Part shown: piece after piece, positions 1 to 10,135 of the stretch
Layout: every line of letters starts with the position of its first letter
Position numbering within the stretch: position 1 is the first letter of the stretch
NCBI GenBank assembly: GCA_944472155.2
Contig: OX235275.1
Coordinates: 54,453,228-54,517,227 of the forward strand
From: Trichobilharzia szidati
Lineage: Eukaryota > Platyhelminthes > Trematoda > Strigeidida > Schistosomatidae
Direction of reading: 5' to 3'
Length of the DNA: 64,000 bases
Notes under the pieces: model-generated
What the model saw: only the letters and a program-made list of their open reading frames with translations
Database searches by the model: none
What the model was told of the DNA's origin: nothing
Program-made: the position numbers and the translations under genes

Positions 1-628
1 AGGTGTCAGAGCCACCCAGTCAACTCGAATCGGAAAGGCGAAATACGGCTTCATCAAACTGTAAGCAGTTTGGAAATCTTCTCCACTCAGCCAGTCATTT
101 TAAAGAACAAGATTTGGATTTCCAGCACAAATGTGAACTCAGTCAACTCTTTTATGTGGGTCGGAAATTTGACCAGTGTGTCACAGAATGCATTTCCAGC
201 AAGTTACAGACTTTTATTAACTGCTCCATCCTTCTCCCTCCATACTGTGGATCAAATAAACGACCGGCCAGAAAGGATCAGCTACAAGAAACTCTGAACA
301 AGGAAAAAACCAACAGGTGAGAGCCGATTTCTCAACAAATATGTGGCAGAAAATGGAGATCGATTTGAGCATATGTTGAGATGGTCATCGGATGACATTG
401 TGTGCCAGCCGCACCATCGCTCGAGTGGTATCCAAATGAGAAGGGACGAGTGGGTCGTCGGTTTGGGGTTGATATGGAGGAGATTGTGTGGAGAGGAGGA
501 GGAAATGATAGATTATGGGTAATCGTAGAGCTAACCAGCTGAAGATGACAGCGGAAAATAGAACACAGTGGAGATGAGTTTTTGAAGCCCTATGCTCCCC
601 TTAGAACCCAAGAGAGTATTAATAATAG
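1..628 (+). mobile_element. SR2-type RTE-like retrotransposon, 3' end (decayed)
   Basis: This is the 3' end of an RTE-like non-LTR retrotransposon and it runs off the left edge. The region encodes, in broken frames, the segment C-terminal to the RT that is clearer at 35940-36230 (SIKNKIRIFNSNVKSVLL). The stretch at 100-190 matches it at the nucleotide level (aaagaacaagatttgg). The copy ends at about 600-628 in the family terminus (cttagaacccaag followed by taataatag). No open frame survives, so it is a dead 5'-truncated copy. Confidence 0.75.
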
Positions 629-635
629 TTTTCTT

Positions 636-866
636 CCTTCACGTTCCCCAGTGGAACATAGGGCTTCAAGCTAGTGGCTTGAGATTTCTGTAGCTGTGTT
701 TATTATACAGGATGGGGTTGCTAGCCTCATGCCCAACCTTTCCTCTGCACCAGCATTATTTCTGGCATAGCGAGGTAAAGGAGTGTGTCTGTTGGCTGGG
801 GATCGAACCCCGGACCATGTGCATGGTCGGCGAGCGTCCTAACCGCTCTGCTACCCTCTTTACTCC
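636..866 (-). mobile_element. tRNA-derived SINE, family 3
   Basis: Read on the minus strand, a pol III A-box-like segment (ggtagcagagcggttagg, near 838-855) is followed by a B box (ggggttcgatcccc, about 798-812). The body continues to 636. Its 3' end carries a short match to the SR2-type terminus (gtggaacatagggcttcaa). Related copies lie at 24420, 26690 and 53797. A tRNA head with a LINE-like tail is the usual SINE layout. Confidence 0.7.
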
Positions 867-954
867 CTTTTACACTCTACTCTTGATTTTTGTGCTGCGT
901 GGAGTGTAGCAAATCAAACTTCTTCATATCTCTGAAAAGTTCTGTATTGAAAAC

Positions 955-972
955 AGTCAGTCAGTCAGTCAA
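955..972. repeat. (CAGT)n microsatellite
   Basis: Short tandem cagt repeat. It lies in a motif (tgactgactgac... followed by cagttcaag) that recurs near 42800 and 46560. Confidence 0.8.
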
Positions 973-1009
973 ATTCCTTACCACCTTTGTCACTATATTC
1001 AGTGACATT

Positions 1010-1692
1010 TGTAATGAAGTTACCTGCCTAACGGCAACAAGCACCAATCAATATCAACCGGAAGAATTTAGAAGAAGTCGCCCGTTTCACTGATCTTGGC
1101 GAAACCGTTCTAATCAAAGGCTGCACGGATGAGAATGCCAGAATCGGGAAGACTAAATAGACCTTCATTACTTTGAAATTCATCTAGAAGTTAACAGTAC
1201 TTAGCAATGAACAACAAGATTCAGATTTTCAGCACTAATGTGAAGTCAGTCAGTACTTCTACATTGATTAGAGACTCGGATCATGCGGTATCAAAAGCAT
1301 TTCCAGCGGGCGATTGAAGACTTTCATCAGTAGATGCTTTCGCTCACTTCTGACGACTAGACGGCTGGTCATAAAGGATAATCAACGAGGAACTCAGACA
1401 ACAAACTAACCAACAACCTATCGCCAAACAAATACACAGAAAGAAATAAAAGATGGATTAGATACATGCTGAGGGAACCGTTAAGTGACACAATATGCTA
1501 GCCAGACCCTCGAATGGAACCCAATTTTTGGAGACAGTGAGTTGGGTTAGTGGGAGGAGGAGATCGTTTAAAAACTTATGGGTAATCATTCAGCCAGGTA
1601 AAAAGGACTTCAGGGAAGAGAATGCACTGGAGATGTGCTGTTGAGGAAGCCCTGTATTGCATTCGAAACCCAAGGGATTAATAGTAATATTA
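1010..1692 (+). mobile_element. SR2-type RTE-like fragment, 3' end
   Basis: Second decayed plus-strand copy. Nucleotide signatures in order are the 'gatgagaatgccagaatcgggaag' region (1129-1153, equivalent to DEDVKARIGK in better copies), 'aacaacaagattcagattttc' near 1210 (IKNKIRIF), and the terminus 'cattcgaaacccaagggat' ending in an AAT-rich tail near 1690. No usable frame remains. Confidence 0.7.
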
Positions 1693-1729
1693 TAGAGAAT
1701 AAGTTCGTAGGGATTCTGTTCCTTTCAGG

Positions 1730-2090
1730 TTAGACCACGGATTGATATCAGTTAGAGGACTACTAAAAACAATGGAGTGCTAGACAGGTGTTTCGTCCCA
1801 GTTTTGGCCTCATCGGCAGTACGTACCCACTGCATTGGGGTTCGAACCCACGACTTTTCGGTTACAAGCAAGCAAGCTCGTATACCATTCAGCCACCTGA
1901 AACCGATTCAATGGCCAGCCCATGAATTCTAATTTATACCAATTCGTGATTTTTGCGCGACAGGCGCCAACCAATGTCGTCGGGTGGAACTCCACCCGCA
2001 CTCCTAACTGGATGGACCCTACTGGTCACGACTTCCCACTAGAACTCCAGGCAACTTCGTCCTGTAGCAAGATACTAGTGAGTATCAGAG
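1730..2090 (-). mobile_element. Ribozyme SINE, subfamily I
   Basis: Minus-strand unit. Read 5' to 3' on the minus strand it has the 5' segment (agtgaggtcc-like), the tRNA-like head with B box (gggttcgaacccc near 1825-1840), a hammerhead-like segment (1765-1800) and the subfamily I tail (gatatcaatccgtggtc). It meets an opposite-strand fragment at 2091, as in other twin-primed copies. Confidence 0.75.
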
Positions 2091-2171
2091 CATACTTCCG
2101 ATGAGTCACAAACTAGGCTGACGAAACAGTACTCCCTGGTTGGTTTTCAATGGTTCTCTGATTGATATGGT
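2091..2171 (+). mobile_element. Ribozyme SINE fragment, opposite orientation
   Basis: Plus-strand piece holding a hammerhead-like segment (cgatgagtcacaaactagg ctgacgaaacagtac) and the following ggttttcaatggttctctg segment. It lies directly against a minus-strand copy, giving the inverted arrangement seen elsewhere in this family. Confidence 0.65.
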
Positions 2172-2665
2172 TTGTAGGGATTTGATTGGTTGGTTACAGG
2201 ATTTCGTCAAGAGCTGACATCAGTTTGAGAACCATTGGAAAACCAGCTGGGGGTACTGGACAGCTTCTTCGTTAGCATAGTTTGGGGCTCTTCATCAGTT
2301 TGCACCTACCACAGGGGGTCGAACCCAGGACCTTCTGCTTACAAGGCTAGCGAGCTCGTATACCATTAAGCCACTGGGATCCGATCCAATGGCCCATGAG
2401 TTCTAACTTCTACCTATTCACGTCATATCGCAACCGCTAGCCAAAGTCTTCGGTGAGTATTTGTCCTCACGCCCGACCTGCTGCACCCTACCGGTCACGA
2501 CTACCCACTAGAACCCCAGGTAACTACTTACCTACCTGAATAGGGCCAGTCGCCAGTGAACATATCATTGATATTCAAGTATTGGTTTGTAGGGATTTGA
2601 TTGATTTGGTTACAGGATTTCATCATGAGCTGACATTGGTTAGAGAACCATTTGAAAACCTAACA
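2172..2665 (-). mobile_element. Ribozyme SINE, subfamily II, more than one unit
   Basis: Minus-strand subfamily II copy. The tail (rc of aaatccctacaaacc) occurs twice, at 2172-2185 and 2583-2600, so the insertion contains more than one monomer head to tail. The tRNA-like B box (rc of gggttcgacccc) is near 2310-2325. Confidence 0.75.
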
Positions 2666-3233
2666 CGAAATAATAATGATATTAATAATATTCATCGTAC
2701 AAACTGACTTTTTTCTCAAAATTCAAATGCATCGCTTGTTTTACCCTTCACACTTTTGTTTCGTCCTAAATTTAGATATGTACTATTCTTTTAAATTAAG
2801 CGTAATCTGTGCATCACAATTTCAGTTACACGACGGGGTGCATTTTGTGCGCATATTTCTAAAATTGGGTTATCTGTACATACTCTGTGCGTGTGTGTGT
2901 GTGTGTTAGTGTGTTCAAAACAAATGCTTGAATTTTTTAAATATTTATTTATTTCTTTTATTTTGCAGTATCCCACAATTGTTGTTACCTAGTTACAATT
3001 GATGTAGATTAGCAACCGGAAAAAGGTAATTTTTTGCGTACTTTCTTTGACTGCTTCATCATCCTTCTTTTTCTTCGCTACACTGTAGGTCGATAAGGAG
3101 AAGGAGATGAAGAACCATTAAAAGTAGTATATATGCCTGCCTACCTACCTACCTACCAGGTGATTTCAGATGTTTGTAAGGAAAGTTAACAACCCGTTTG
3201 TTATTCTTTTTCAAAAAGAATACATTCGCTTAC
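2666..3233. other. No gene seen; simple repeats
   Basis: AT-rich sequence with a (GT)n run at 2889-2906 and a (CTAC)n run near 3138-3157. A splice-acceptor-like ttttgcag ends at 2966, but the sequence after it has no long open frame. Confidence 0.6.
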
Positions 3234-3448
3234 CAGTTACATGGCACGGCTATGTTCGATTCCCAATCGACACTGTCAATATTAATGAACATTGAATGAG
3301 GAACATGTGGTTTGTTTATTTGAAGTGATCCACACCATTTGGCGGGAAACAATAATGGCGGTAGTTGTTCAATCATACGCTGGCTGGTAAAAGATTGGAG
3401 ATAAACGATCAGCAGTATTATTTTATCATGTAAGAATATTTCTAACAT
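3234..3448 (-). CDS. Candidate internal exon of an unknown host gene
   Basis: On the minus strand a 215-base open segment is bounded by an acceptor (tttccag before 3448) and a strong donor (CTG|gtaag, exon end at 3234). It encodes about 71 residues without a stop, including LPPLLFPAKWCGSLQINK and SVDWESNIAVPC. It does not resemble the surrounding retroelement proteins and I recognise no family. Evidence is limited to splice signals and openness, so this could be chance. Confidence 0.3.
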
Positions 3449-3499
3449 CTGGAAACTTTGTAATCAACTTATAAGCAGAAAACAGATTTCACTTGATGC

Positions 3500-4104
3500 T
3501 TATCCTGCTCCTGTGGAGCCAGTTAGTTGCATAGGCCATACAATTAGGCGTGTTTCTCGTCGAATTTCCGAACATCACCCTGAGTGGCTGGTTAAACAAA
3601 AGACAAACAAAATCTATTCGCAGCGCTATTCCACCCCATCTTGTGGATACAGAACACAAGATTGACGTTAACTATGCTTTCAGGGTCATTTACCGCATAC
3701 CTACGAATCTTAATTTTGCCTAAAGAATTCGACTACTAAATATTGCTGAGGCTGGCTATTGGGATCCACATCAAGAAGCCTAATTTCTGCATCCAAAAGA
3801 AGCTAGTTCAAACATTATCACTACCTTGCCCATCCAGGTTTGAATAATCCGGAGTGTTTGTGGAACTTTCCTAATTTCAGTTGATATTCTATTTGCTATT
3901 ATATCTTTATTATTATTATAATTTAAGCATCTTTAATGAACTGTGATTGCATTGATCTTACTTTACAAATCGATAGTATTTAAAAAACACTAATACTGAT
4001 ATTAACTACTAATCTAGAATATTCTATGTATATAAACATACAGATATTTAATTGTAGAGCCAGAAGAGGAATTTATCGAAAAGAATATTCTTTGCTCGAT
4101 TAAT
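3500..4104 (+). mobile_element. Penelope-like element 3' fragment with GIY-YIG remnant
   Basis: From about 3530 the plus strand encodes IGHTIRRVSRRISEHHPEWL and then frame-broken sequence matching the PLE endonuclease at 32266-32640, through the downstream 'QKK' region near 3800. AT-rich 3' UTR follows. In PLEs the GIY-YIG domain lies C-terminal to the RT and nicks the target DNA. At least one stop and several frameshifts make this copy dead. Confidence 0.75.
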
Positions 4105-4910
4105 AAAAAGACGGTTGCAGCGAAGAAAATTTTCTTTTCGACCAAGTCATCAACTAGATAGCTGTACATTCGTGTATTTATATTACATGTGTGAGAATGT
4201 TCCAGAATTATTTCTGGTCAGAGGTCAGATTAATAAAATTACTAAGTGTAATAAACAGAAGATAGGTGTAGTGGCACTATTCTAGAAATATTTCGAGTCA
4301 AAGGTCAAAATAAAAGCTCAAATGTGTAATAATTAGGAAGATCGGGTAGAAAAGACAAAATGGGATTATTATTACTGGAAAACTCGTCAGTTCGTATAAC
4401 TACGGGTTAAGGATGTAGTAGTAACGAAGTGGGTAGAAGGTTCGGACATATAAAAATAAAAAAATGGTAACCAAATCTAATAATGCAGATAGGGATTTAA
4501 GAATGTAAATATAACAAAAAAACGGGAAGGTTAGACAAGAAAGGTAAGAGGATAATCATTATTGGTGAGACTGACTTTTCATGATGGCTACGGTAGGGAC
4601 AACGGTTGGACGTATTTCTTTTGGATACGTAGAGTAAGCTTGACTATTTGGATCGCCAGTGCCTCAGCTATTCCTAGATGTCTTGATTCCACTCCCTTTA
4701 ATAGGTTGGATTTGATCTTGTATATGGCTTTGAAGGACTTTTCAAATGGAGCTGAATGTCCAGAATTCTCACCAGATGTTCTGTTATCGAACTGTATACC
4801 CCTTTTTGCGTTCTGCCTTTGCTAACCATGCTGGATAGTGTTTCTGCGTGTGTTTTACAAATGAAAACATGGTGCGGCAAATGAACTTGTATATGCATGT
4901 TGAAGTGTCC
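4105..4910 (-). mobile_element. Penelope-like element 3' half, minus strand
   Basis: The minus strand encodes PLE endonuclease remnants between 4900 and 4560 (HAETLSSMVSK and, frame-shifted, GIAEALAIQIVKLTLRIQKK). The putative catalytic Glu lies in the AEA motif. It continues leftward through 3' UTR to a tip at 4105-4185 (gttgcagcgaagaaaattttc on the plus strand). The same tip occurs in both arms of the palindrome at 29279-29435. Confidence 0.7.
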
Positions 4911-5018
4911 CAATGCGACAGCTTGTCTTTCATGTGTTGAGTGAGCAGTTTCTTGCGAGAGAATGTTATTCATAGGCTGGCAGCGAAGTATGCTTTACTA
5001 GAAGACTTCGAAAGCTAT

Positions 5019-5136
5019 CTACGGAGAATGTCTGCTTCGGTATCACTTTTAAATTCGAGGTTCACTATCGCCATCTTTTTGGGGGCGACTTGGACTTCGA
5101 ATTCAAAAGTGATACTGAAGCAGAAATTCTCCGTAG
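5019..5136. repeat. Long imperfect inverted repeat
   Basis: Arms 5019-5058 and 5097-5136 are near-complementary over about 40 bases (acggagaatgtctgcttcgg against ctgaagcagaaattctccgt), separated by about 38 bases. The transcript of either strand would fold into a stable hairpin. It lies between a PLE and a CR1-like 3' end and belongs to neither as far as I can see. Confidence 0.8.
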
Positions 5137-5224
5137 TTGGCTACATTATATTGTGTAGAACACTGGAGATTATAAGTGGGCAGGATTAGTGGTGTGTGCC
5201 TTTGACTCAGCTGACTGTCATTAT

Positions 5225-5735
5225 TGTCATTATTAAGCACTTCAATTCTTGCAAGCAGCTAGCTCAAGTTATCTTGTCTGATACTGAACATCCTCTTAGT
5301 AATTCGCAACTTTCGCCTTGTATGTCCCCCAGAGAATGAAACCAGAAGATACTTCATAAGAATTTACGCTCGTACAGCTACTAAATATAGAATTCTGCCA
5401 TACCACCATATTTAGCATGGGTATTTGTGTATGAAGGTGGAGAGAGTCAGATGTCAGAAATCAGTAACTCAACTGCAAAGTATGAGCAAAGATTATTATT
5501 ATTATTTCATGTATTATCTACGATACTATCTACTTACACTTCATTATGTTTCCACCAACATTCTGTTTATAGTGTTGGTTTCATTATTATTATTATTACT
5601 ATTTTAAATTTTGTGTATATACATATTCATAAAAGGAGCCAAATTGTTGGAATATATATAAAAGAAACGTTGAGAATTCCATTCTGCATAAATATTATTA
5701 TTGTTTGGAATAAAGTGATTGTTATTATTAGTAGT
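5225..5735 (+). mobile_element. CR1-like non-LTR element, 3' end
   Basis: Matches in order the C-terminal and 3' UTR sequence of the CR1-like copy at 14441-15715 on the opposite strand. The 'cttgtctgatactgaacatcctctt' region (5273 on) equals KVILSDSEHPL, followed by an ARTATKYRI-like segment. The copy ends in the characteristic tail (ggaataaagtgattgttatt, 5708-5727). 5'-truncated and frame-broken. Confidence 0.75.
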
Positions 5736-5981
5736 ATTAGTATTCTGAGTCATCGATTAGTCTTCTGGAATCAGTGCAAAGTTTAGGATCTTTTCCGATA
5801 CGGAAATTTGACAAACGAATACCTAGACCTTGCCTAATTTATTAGCCGACAGTAAGTAAGCCTAGGAAAGGGAGGAAGGTTGGGCTAGTGTGAAGTTAGC
5901 ACTGCCATCCAGTAAAAGCAGCGTCATAGCTGGTGAAACCTTGAAGGCTTGAATTTCTGTGTTCCGCTTGAAATGTTAAGC

Positions 5982-6320
5982 TGTGGTGAGAGCTGGCCGC
6001 TAGCCAAATTGGTACACAGTAATTTACGTCAAGGTTTGCGTCGCCAGTATTGGTCGTGAGAAAAATAAGAACAAAGACTGATTCAACAACCAATCACAGC
6101 AGACTTTGCGTAGGCGGATACAATTCGCAGATAGATAATCTGAACTTCAATAAACGGCGAAAACCAGATGAAAGATTAACGTTCAGCGAGAAATCACCAA
6201 TCAGAAGACTGTGTTTGTTTGCTTACAATAATCTATAATAATGTGCATGAAAATCTATAAATATCTGTTGATTTCCTAAATAAACGATACGTTGTCTGGC
6301 CCTTGTCGTTTGTTGTTACA
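5982..6320 (+). mobile_element. Solo LTR (339 bp)
   Basis: Begins TGTGGTGAGAGCTGG and ends TTGTTGTTACA (TG...CA termini). Internal marks shared with other copies are gtttacgtca-like sequence near the start, ccaatcacagcag, an ataaaaatctataaatatc promoter-like segment and a tcaataaacgat polyadenylation-like segment near the end. Other copies are at 7490, 38003, 47410, 50199 and 63371. No gag or pol lies next to any of them, which fits solo LTRs left by recombination. Confidence 0.7.
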
Positions 6321-6826
6321 AAGGTAGCATTAAAGAATCGAAATTGCCAGGAGTTTAAACAAAGTGAGTCCGTTTAGAGCAATTGACCACTGAAACTAGG
6401 ATTGCTCTAGTCTACTGTTGAATCAAATAATTATCTGGAAGGCTTTATCAACAGACACTTGAGAAGTGAAGATGAGGATGAATAAATCCGTGTTTCTAAG
6501 TTACGGTTTAGTACAGTGGGGATCCCTTATCGCAAAGAAATGTCAGATGAAACAAAGCGAATCCACAACGGTCATGATATAGGAGTATACTCCCATGCAA
6601 AGTACACCTTACACTCATCCTAGTGAATCTTAGGGATAACATAGAAGAAGACAACCAATAAAACTGACTTTACCAGATAGATTGTGTAGATTGTGGCACT
6701 GCTGTATATATGTAGGAGAATTTTCCAGAGAGGTAAAAGTAAGAGTAAAGGAGCGTAAATAATATCTAAAGGCGGTTCTAAAGACCTCTGCAGATTTCAA
6801 GGAGTTACAAAACAAATCAGTGATAG

Positions 6827-6892
6827 TGTGATGAGAGCTGGCTGCCAGAGAAAACTGCAGACAACAATTTACGTCAATGTTTAAGTCCTCGG
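6827..6892 (+). mobile_element. LTR fragment (5' end only)
   Basis: Matches the first 65 bases or so of the solo-LTR family (tgtgatgagagctggctgcc ... acaatttacgtcaatg). The rest of the LTR is missing. Confidence 0.65.
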
Positions 6893-7074
6893 TCGGTCGG
6901 TTTTCGACATAGAACTTTCCACATATGTGCGGCAGTTCAAGTCGCCACACTATATGAAGCACAAAAAGCAAGAGAAGAAAGTAGGAGAAATGCAAAACAG
7001 AGACAGTAGACAGGGATATGAGACAAAGGAATAGTAATAACGAAGAGCAATATAGTTTTATTGGAAATTATAAG

Positions 7075-7486
7075 TCACAAGGAGTGGATGTATCCGCGTC
7101 ATTGAGAACGATTTTGAGCCAAATCACCGTTTGTTTCCAGCCATTGGTTTTTACCGTCCCAAGGACCCCAACCAGGAAGTCTACATCTTCCTACGTGACT
7201 GGCTTAAACTAACTGTTGTAGATTTCGTTGACTGGTGCCATGTTTTCGTTTAACCGCCGCTAGCTCTTTTTCAGCCTGACCCTATATCAGCTAACATTGC
7301 CCGACGAGGAAGGCGATGACTAGGTATACGTAGCACATGTCCTAACCATCTCAGTCGATGTAATTTCACAGTCTCGTCTATTGATTTCCCCACCTTACCT
7401 GGCACTCGATGCCTAACCTCAATATTGTTCGCCTTATTATACCACTTCACGCGGGAGATAGAACGCAGACACCTATGATCGAAGAC
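7075..7486 (-). mobile_element. Second RTE-like lineage, 3' end
   Basis: Minus-strand copy of the lineage whose protein ends MAQNRCQWRRCIQSL at 46744-47082. Shared segments are the rc of ttgtttccagccattggttt, the region giving [12 protein letters not shown] and the region giving the ...CLRS.. histidine/cysteine-rich end. 5'-truncated, joined directly to an LTR fragment at 7490. Several frameshifts. Confidence 0.75.
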
Positions 7487-7489
7487 AGC

Positions 7490-7790
7490 TAATGTTTACG
7501 TCGTAAATCGGGGTCATGAGAAAAACAATAACAAAGGTTAACCTTGAGAAACTCGCCAACCAGTCACAGTAGACTTAACGTGTGCAAATACGATTCGCAG
7601 ATTTATGGCTTAACTTTCTAAGAAACGGTCACATACAGTACAGAATAACCTTCAGCAAGAAAACAACCAATCAGAAGACGCCGCTTCTTTGCTAACAACA
7701 ATGAATAATAATGTATATAAAAATCTATGCATATCTGTTGATTTTCTCAATAAACAATCTGTTGCCTGTCCCATATCTTCTGTCGTTACA
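7490..7790 (+). mobile_element. Solo LTR, 5'-truncated
   Basis: Starts inside the LTR consensus (gtttacgtcgtaaatcgggg) and ends at the intact 3' end (tctgtcgttaca). Contains the same ataaaaatctatgcatatc and tcaataaacaatct segments as the other copies. Confidence 0.7.
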
Positions 7791-8039
7791 ATAAAAACGG
7801 GACGCAAAATCGACTTTGATAGGATTTAGGTTCTACAGAAAGAGTTTGGTTCAGGAAACACTGACTACAGAAGCTCTGCAGATATGGGTAGAATCCCAAC
7901 AGTTTGAACAGACGTGAACGTGTGATGTCAGCTGATTCATGGCAAATCCTGATCAATAAATAAAAATGGATATGTATCTCTGGTCTATCATACTTGATCC
8001 CGGTTATTTGTATCTTCTAATGGAGAGGATAACAAATAA

Positions 8040-8220
8040 TTTACAACTGTTGCCCCATACAGACATGCGCATGCTAATCTAAAATCCCCTTTCTTGATGT
8101 GCAACTAACAAGATGGCCCGACAGAACTTTAGGAAGGTCAATGCATAGAAAACCCACTTGGAATTGTCAACTAACAAATTTCTGCAGCTGAGTGCCTATT
8201 GAGCGAAAACGAAATCTGAC
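8040..8220 (+). mobile_element. Penelope-like element fragment (RT C-terminal region)
   Basis: Nearly collinear with 12995-13160 of the PLE at 11240-13620 (cttgatgtgcaac, ccgacagaactttaggaagg, aaaacccacttgga, cgaaatctgac). In that copy this segment follows the RT catalytic motif. The match ends exactly where the SR2-type tail begins at 8221, so the PLE was the insertion target. Confidence 0.75.
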
Positions 8221-9140
8221 TATTATTATTATTGTTCCCTTGGGTTCCTAGTGGAACATAGGGCTTCAACTACACGTCTCCACTTCCTTCTGTCTTCTGC
8301 TGTACTTTCCACTTGCATCCATGTTAATCCATACTGTTTCAACTCCTCTTCACACGATCTCCTCCATGTCACACTTGGACGTCCCACTCGCCGCTTCCCT
8401 TTCGGCTTCTACTCGAGCAATGGCCTGAAGCACGATTTCACCTAGCGGCCTCCTCAGCGAGTGTCCAATCCATCTCCACTTTCCCCTGCATATTTGTTGA
8501 CCGACTGGTTCTTGTTTTGTTTGTTCCCATAATTTCTTGTTGGTTTTTGTTCTTTCCGGCCATCTGATCTTCAGTAGTATAGAGCGAAGACAGATGTTGA
8601 TGAGGGTCTGCAACAGGCTGTTGGAAATATTCTTTGTGACCCGCCGCCAAGTTTCTGATCCGTATAGAAGAACTGACTGACTTGACGTTTGTATTGAAAA
8701 TCCGAATCATTTTGTTGTTGATGCTGAGGAGTGACGAAGATTTCCAGATTGGTTTCAGGTTGATGAATGTGTTTCTCGCCTTCCCGATTCTTGATTTGAC
8801 ATCCTCGTCCGTTCCTCCTGTAGTTGAGACAATGCTCCATACCTAGATAAGTGAATGAAGTAACCTCTTTCAAATCCCTCCCGTTGATGGTGATTGGCGC
8901 TGGATGTTGCTGCTGCTGTTGTTGTTGTTGGTTGGTTATTTTCATAACCTCCGTCTTGTCTATGTTCACCTGGAGTCCTGTCTTCTCTGGCTGCTTCTTC
9001 GACCAGTTTGTCGGTCGGTTTTCGCTTGTAAGTTTTCGATTTTGTGTGACATCAAACATAAATCATCCACGAGCGAAATCCAGGTCTTCTAGATTCTTCA
9101 CGTCGGTCCAGGATATCCCTGGATATTCCCGGTTGCACTA
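8221..9140 (-). mobile_element. SR2-type RTE-like retrotransposon, 5'-truncated
   Basis: The 3' terminus with its AAT-rich tail is at 8221-8260. Reading right to left the minus strand gives the RT motif-C neighbourhood (GWFMFDVTQNRKL near 9060), KTGLQVNIDKTEVMKITN, a polyglutamine linker of eight Q (about 8905-8930), GRDLKEVTSFTYLG, then frame-broken C-terminal sequence. Coding capacity is lost by frameshifts. Truncation on the 5' side is at about 9140. Confidence 0.85.
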
Positions 9141-9154
9141 TATAAATATATATA

Positions 9155-9425
9155 TATATTCATATATCACGAATTGGCAGAAGTTGGAATTCATGGACCA
9201 CTGGGTCGGGTCCTAGTGGCTTCGTGGTTTACGATTTCGCCTTGTAACTGGGAGGTCCTGGGTTTTGAAGCTTAGATGAGTACGTTCTGATGGAGAGTCC
9301 CAAACTAGGACGAAACTGGCTTTCCAATGGTTCTCTAACCGATGTCAGCTCATCTTGATGAAATCCTCCGACCAATCAAACAAAATCCCTACAAAAACCA
9401 ATACCTGAACACATAAAATAGTTGA
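9155..9425 (+). mobile_element. Ribozyme SINE, subfamily II
   Basis: tRNA-like head (cttgtaactgggaggtcctg near 9241) and a hammerhead-like segment at 9284-9322 (ctgatggagagtcccaaac, then taggacgaaac). Stem II is perfect (gtcc/ggac). The B box is damaged (gggttttgaagc). Tail: tcagctcatcttgatgaaatcc. Confidence 0.75.
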
Positions 9426-9499
9426 ATACTATCCAGTTTTTAAGTATCAATTTATAGGGATTTGACTGACTCCAAGTAAGACTACATTATTTGCTGATT

Positions 9500-9640
9500 T
9501 CAGTTAAGGAATCACTGGATAACTTGATAGTGTCATATGTCCGTAATTCTGAAGAGTCTTTAAGGAGGACGAAACTACCATAAAATATTCTGTGGTTTTA
9601 ATTAGTTCTCCAACTAATATTGGTCTAACACACGCAAAGC
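9500..9640 (+). mobile_element. Decayed ribozyme-SINE fragment
   Basis: Bases 9549-9575 read CTGAAGA, GTCT, TTAAGGA, GGAC, GAAAC. That is a canonical hammerhead box 1 (CUGANGA), a 4-bp stem II and box 2. No GUC cleavage triplet follows, so the 3' half is lost. An ttagttctccaactaatattgg segment then matches the family body. Confidence 0.6.
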
Positions 9641-10135
9641 CGATGTGTTCTAGATTGAACAGAGGAAACCAAACTCTGCGTTCAACTGTGTATTGCTGAG
9701 AAAAACTTCCGTGAGTTACTCACAGTCAAAAAATGTCTGAAAGCCAACAAAATGGCCGGGTAATTTGCAATAAAATCTGAGGTAGTATTTCTAACAATAA
9801 TGATATCAAAACCCGAAATTACCTCTGCCATACTGCTAAGCAGCTATACAGATCAGACAAATGCCCGGCATAAAACTGTTACTATGATTCTGCTAGCAAG
9901 AATCATGCACCGACGCTCCCAGTAGACAGTCCAGTGATCCGACTGACGTTGATTCGCTCAAACAAAATCGTAGTCATGAAATAACACACTGTCAGTATCA
10001 ATACACAACCACAAGAAAAGCATTAGAATAAGAGATTAAACAGGAACAAAGGCAAATAACAGGGATCAAGTCAACATTTGATATGCAAATGTTATAACAA
10101 TGATATACAGTCTACGTGAAGAATGGATAATAATT

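Noticed and set aside
4105..4185. Hammerhead in the PLE tip (TTGATGAC...GTCGAAAAG on the minus strand)
   Set aside because: Boxes are suggestive, but after TTGATGA the next base cannot pair with the base before GAAA, and no cleavage triplet with a sensible stem III was found.
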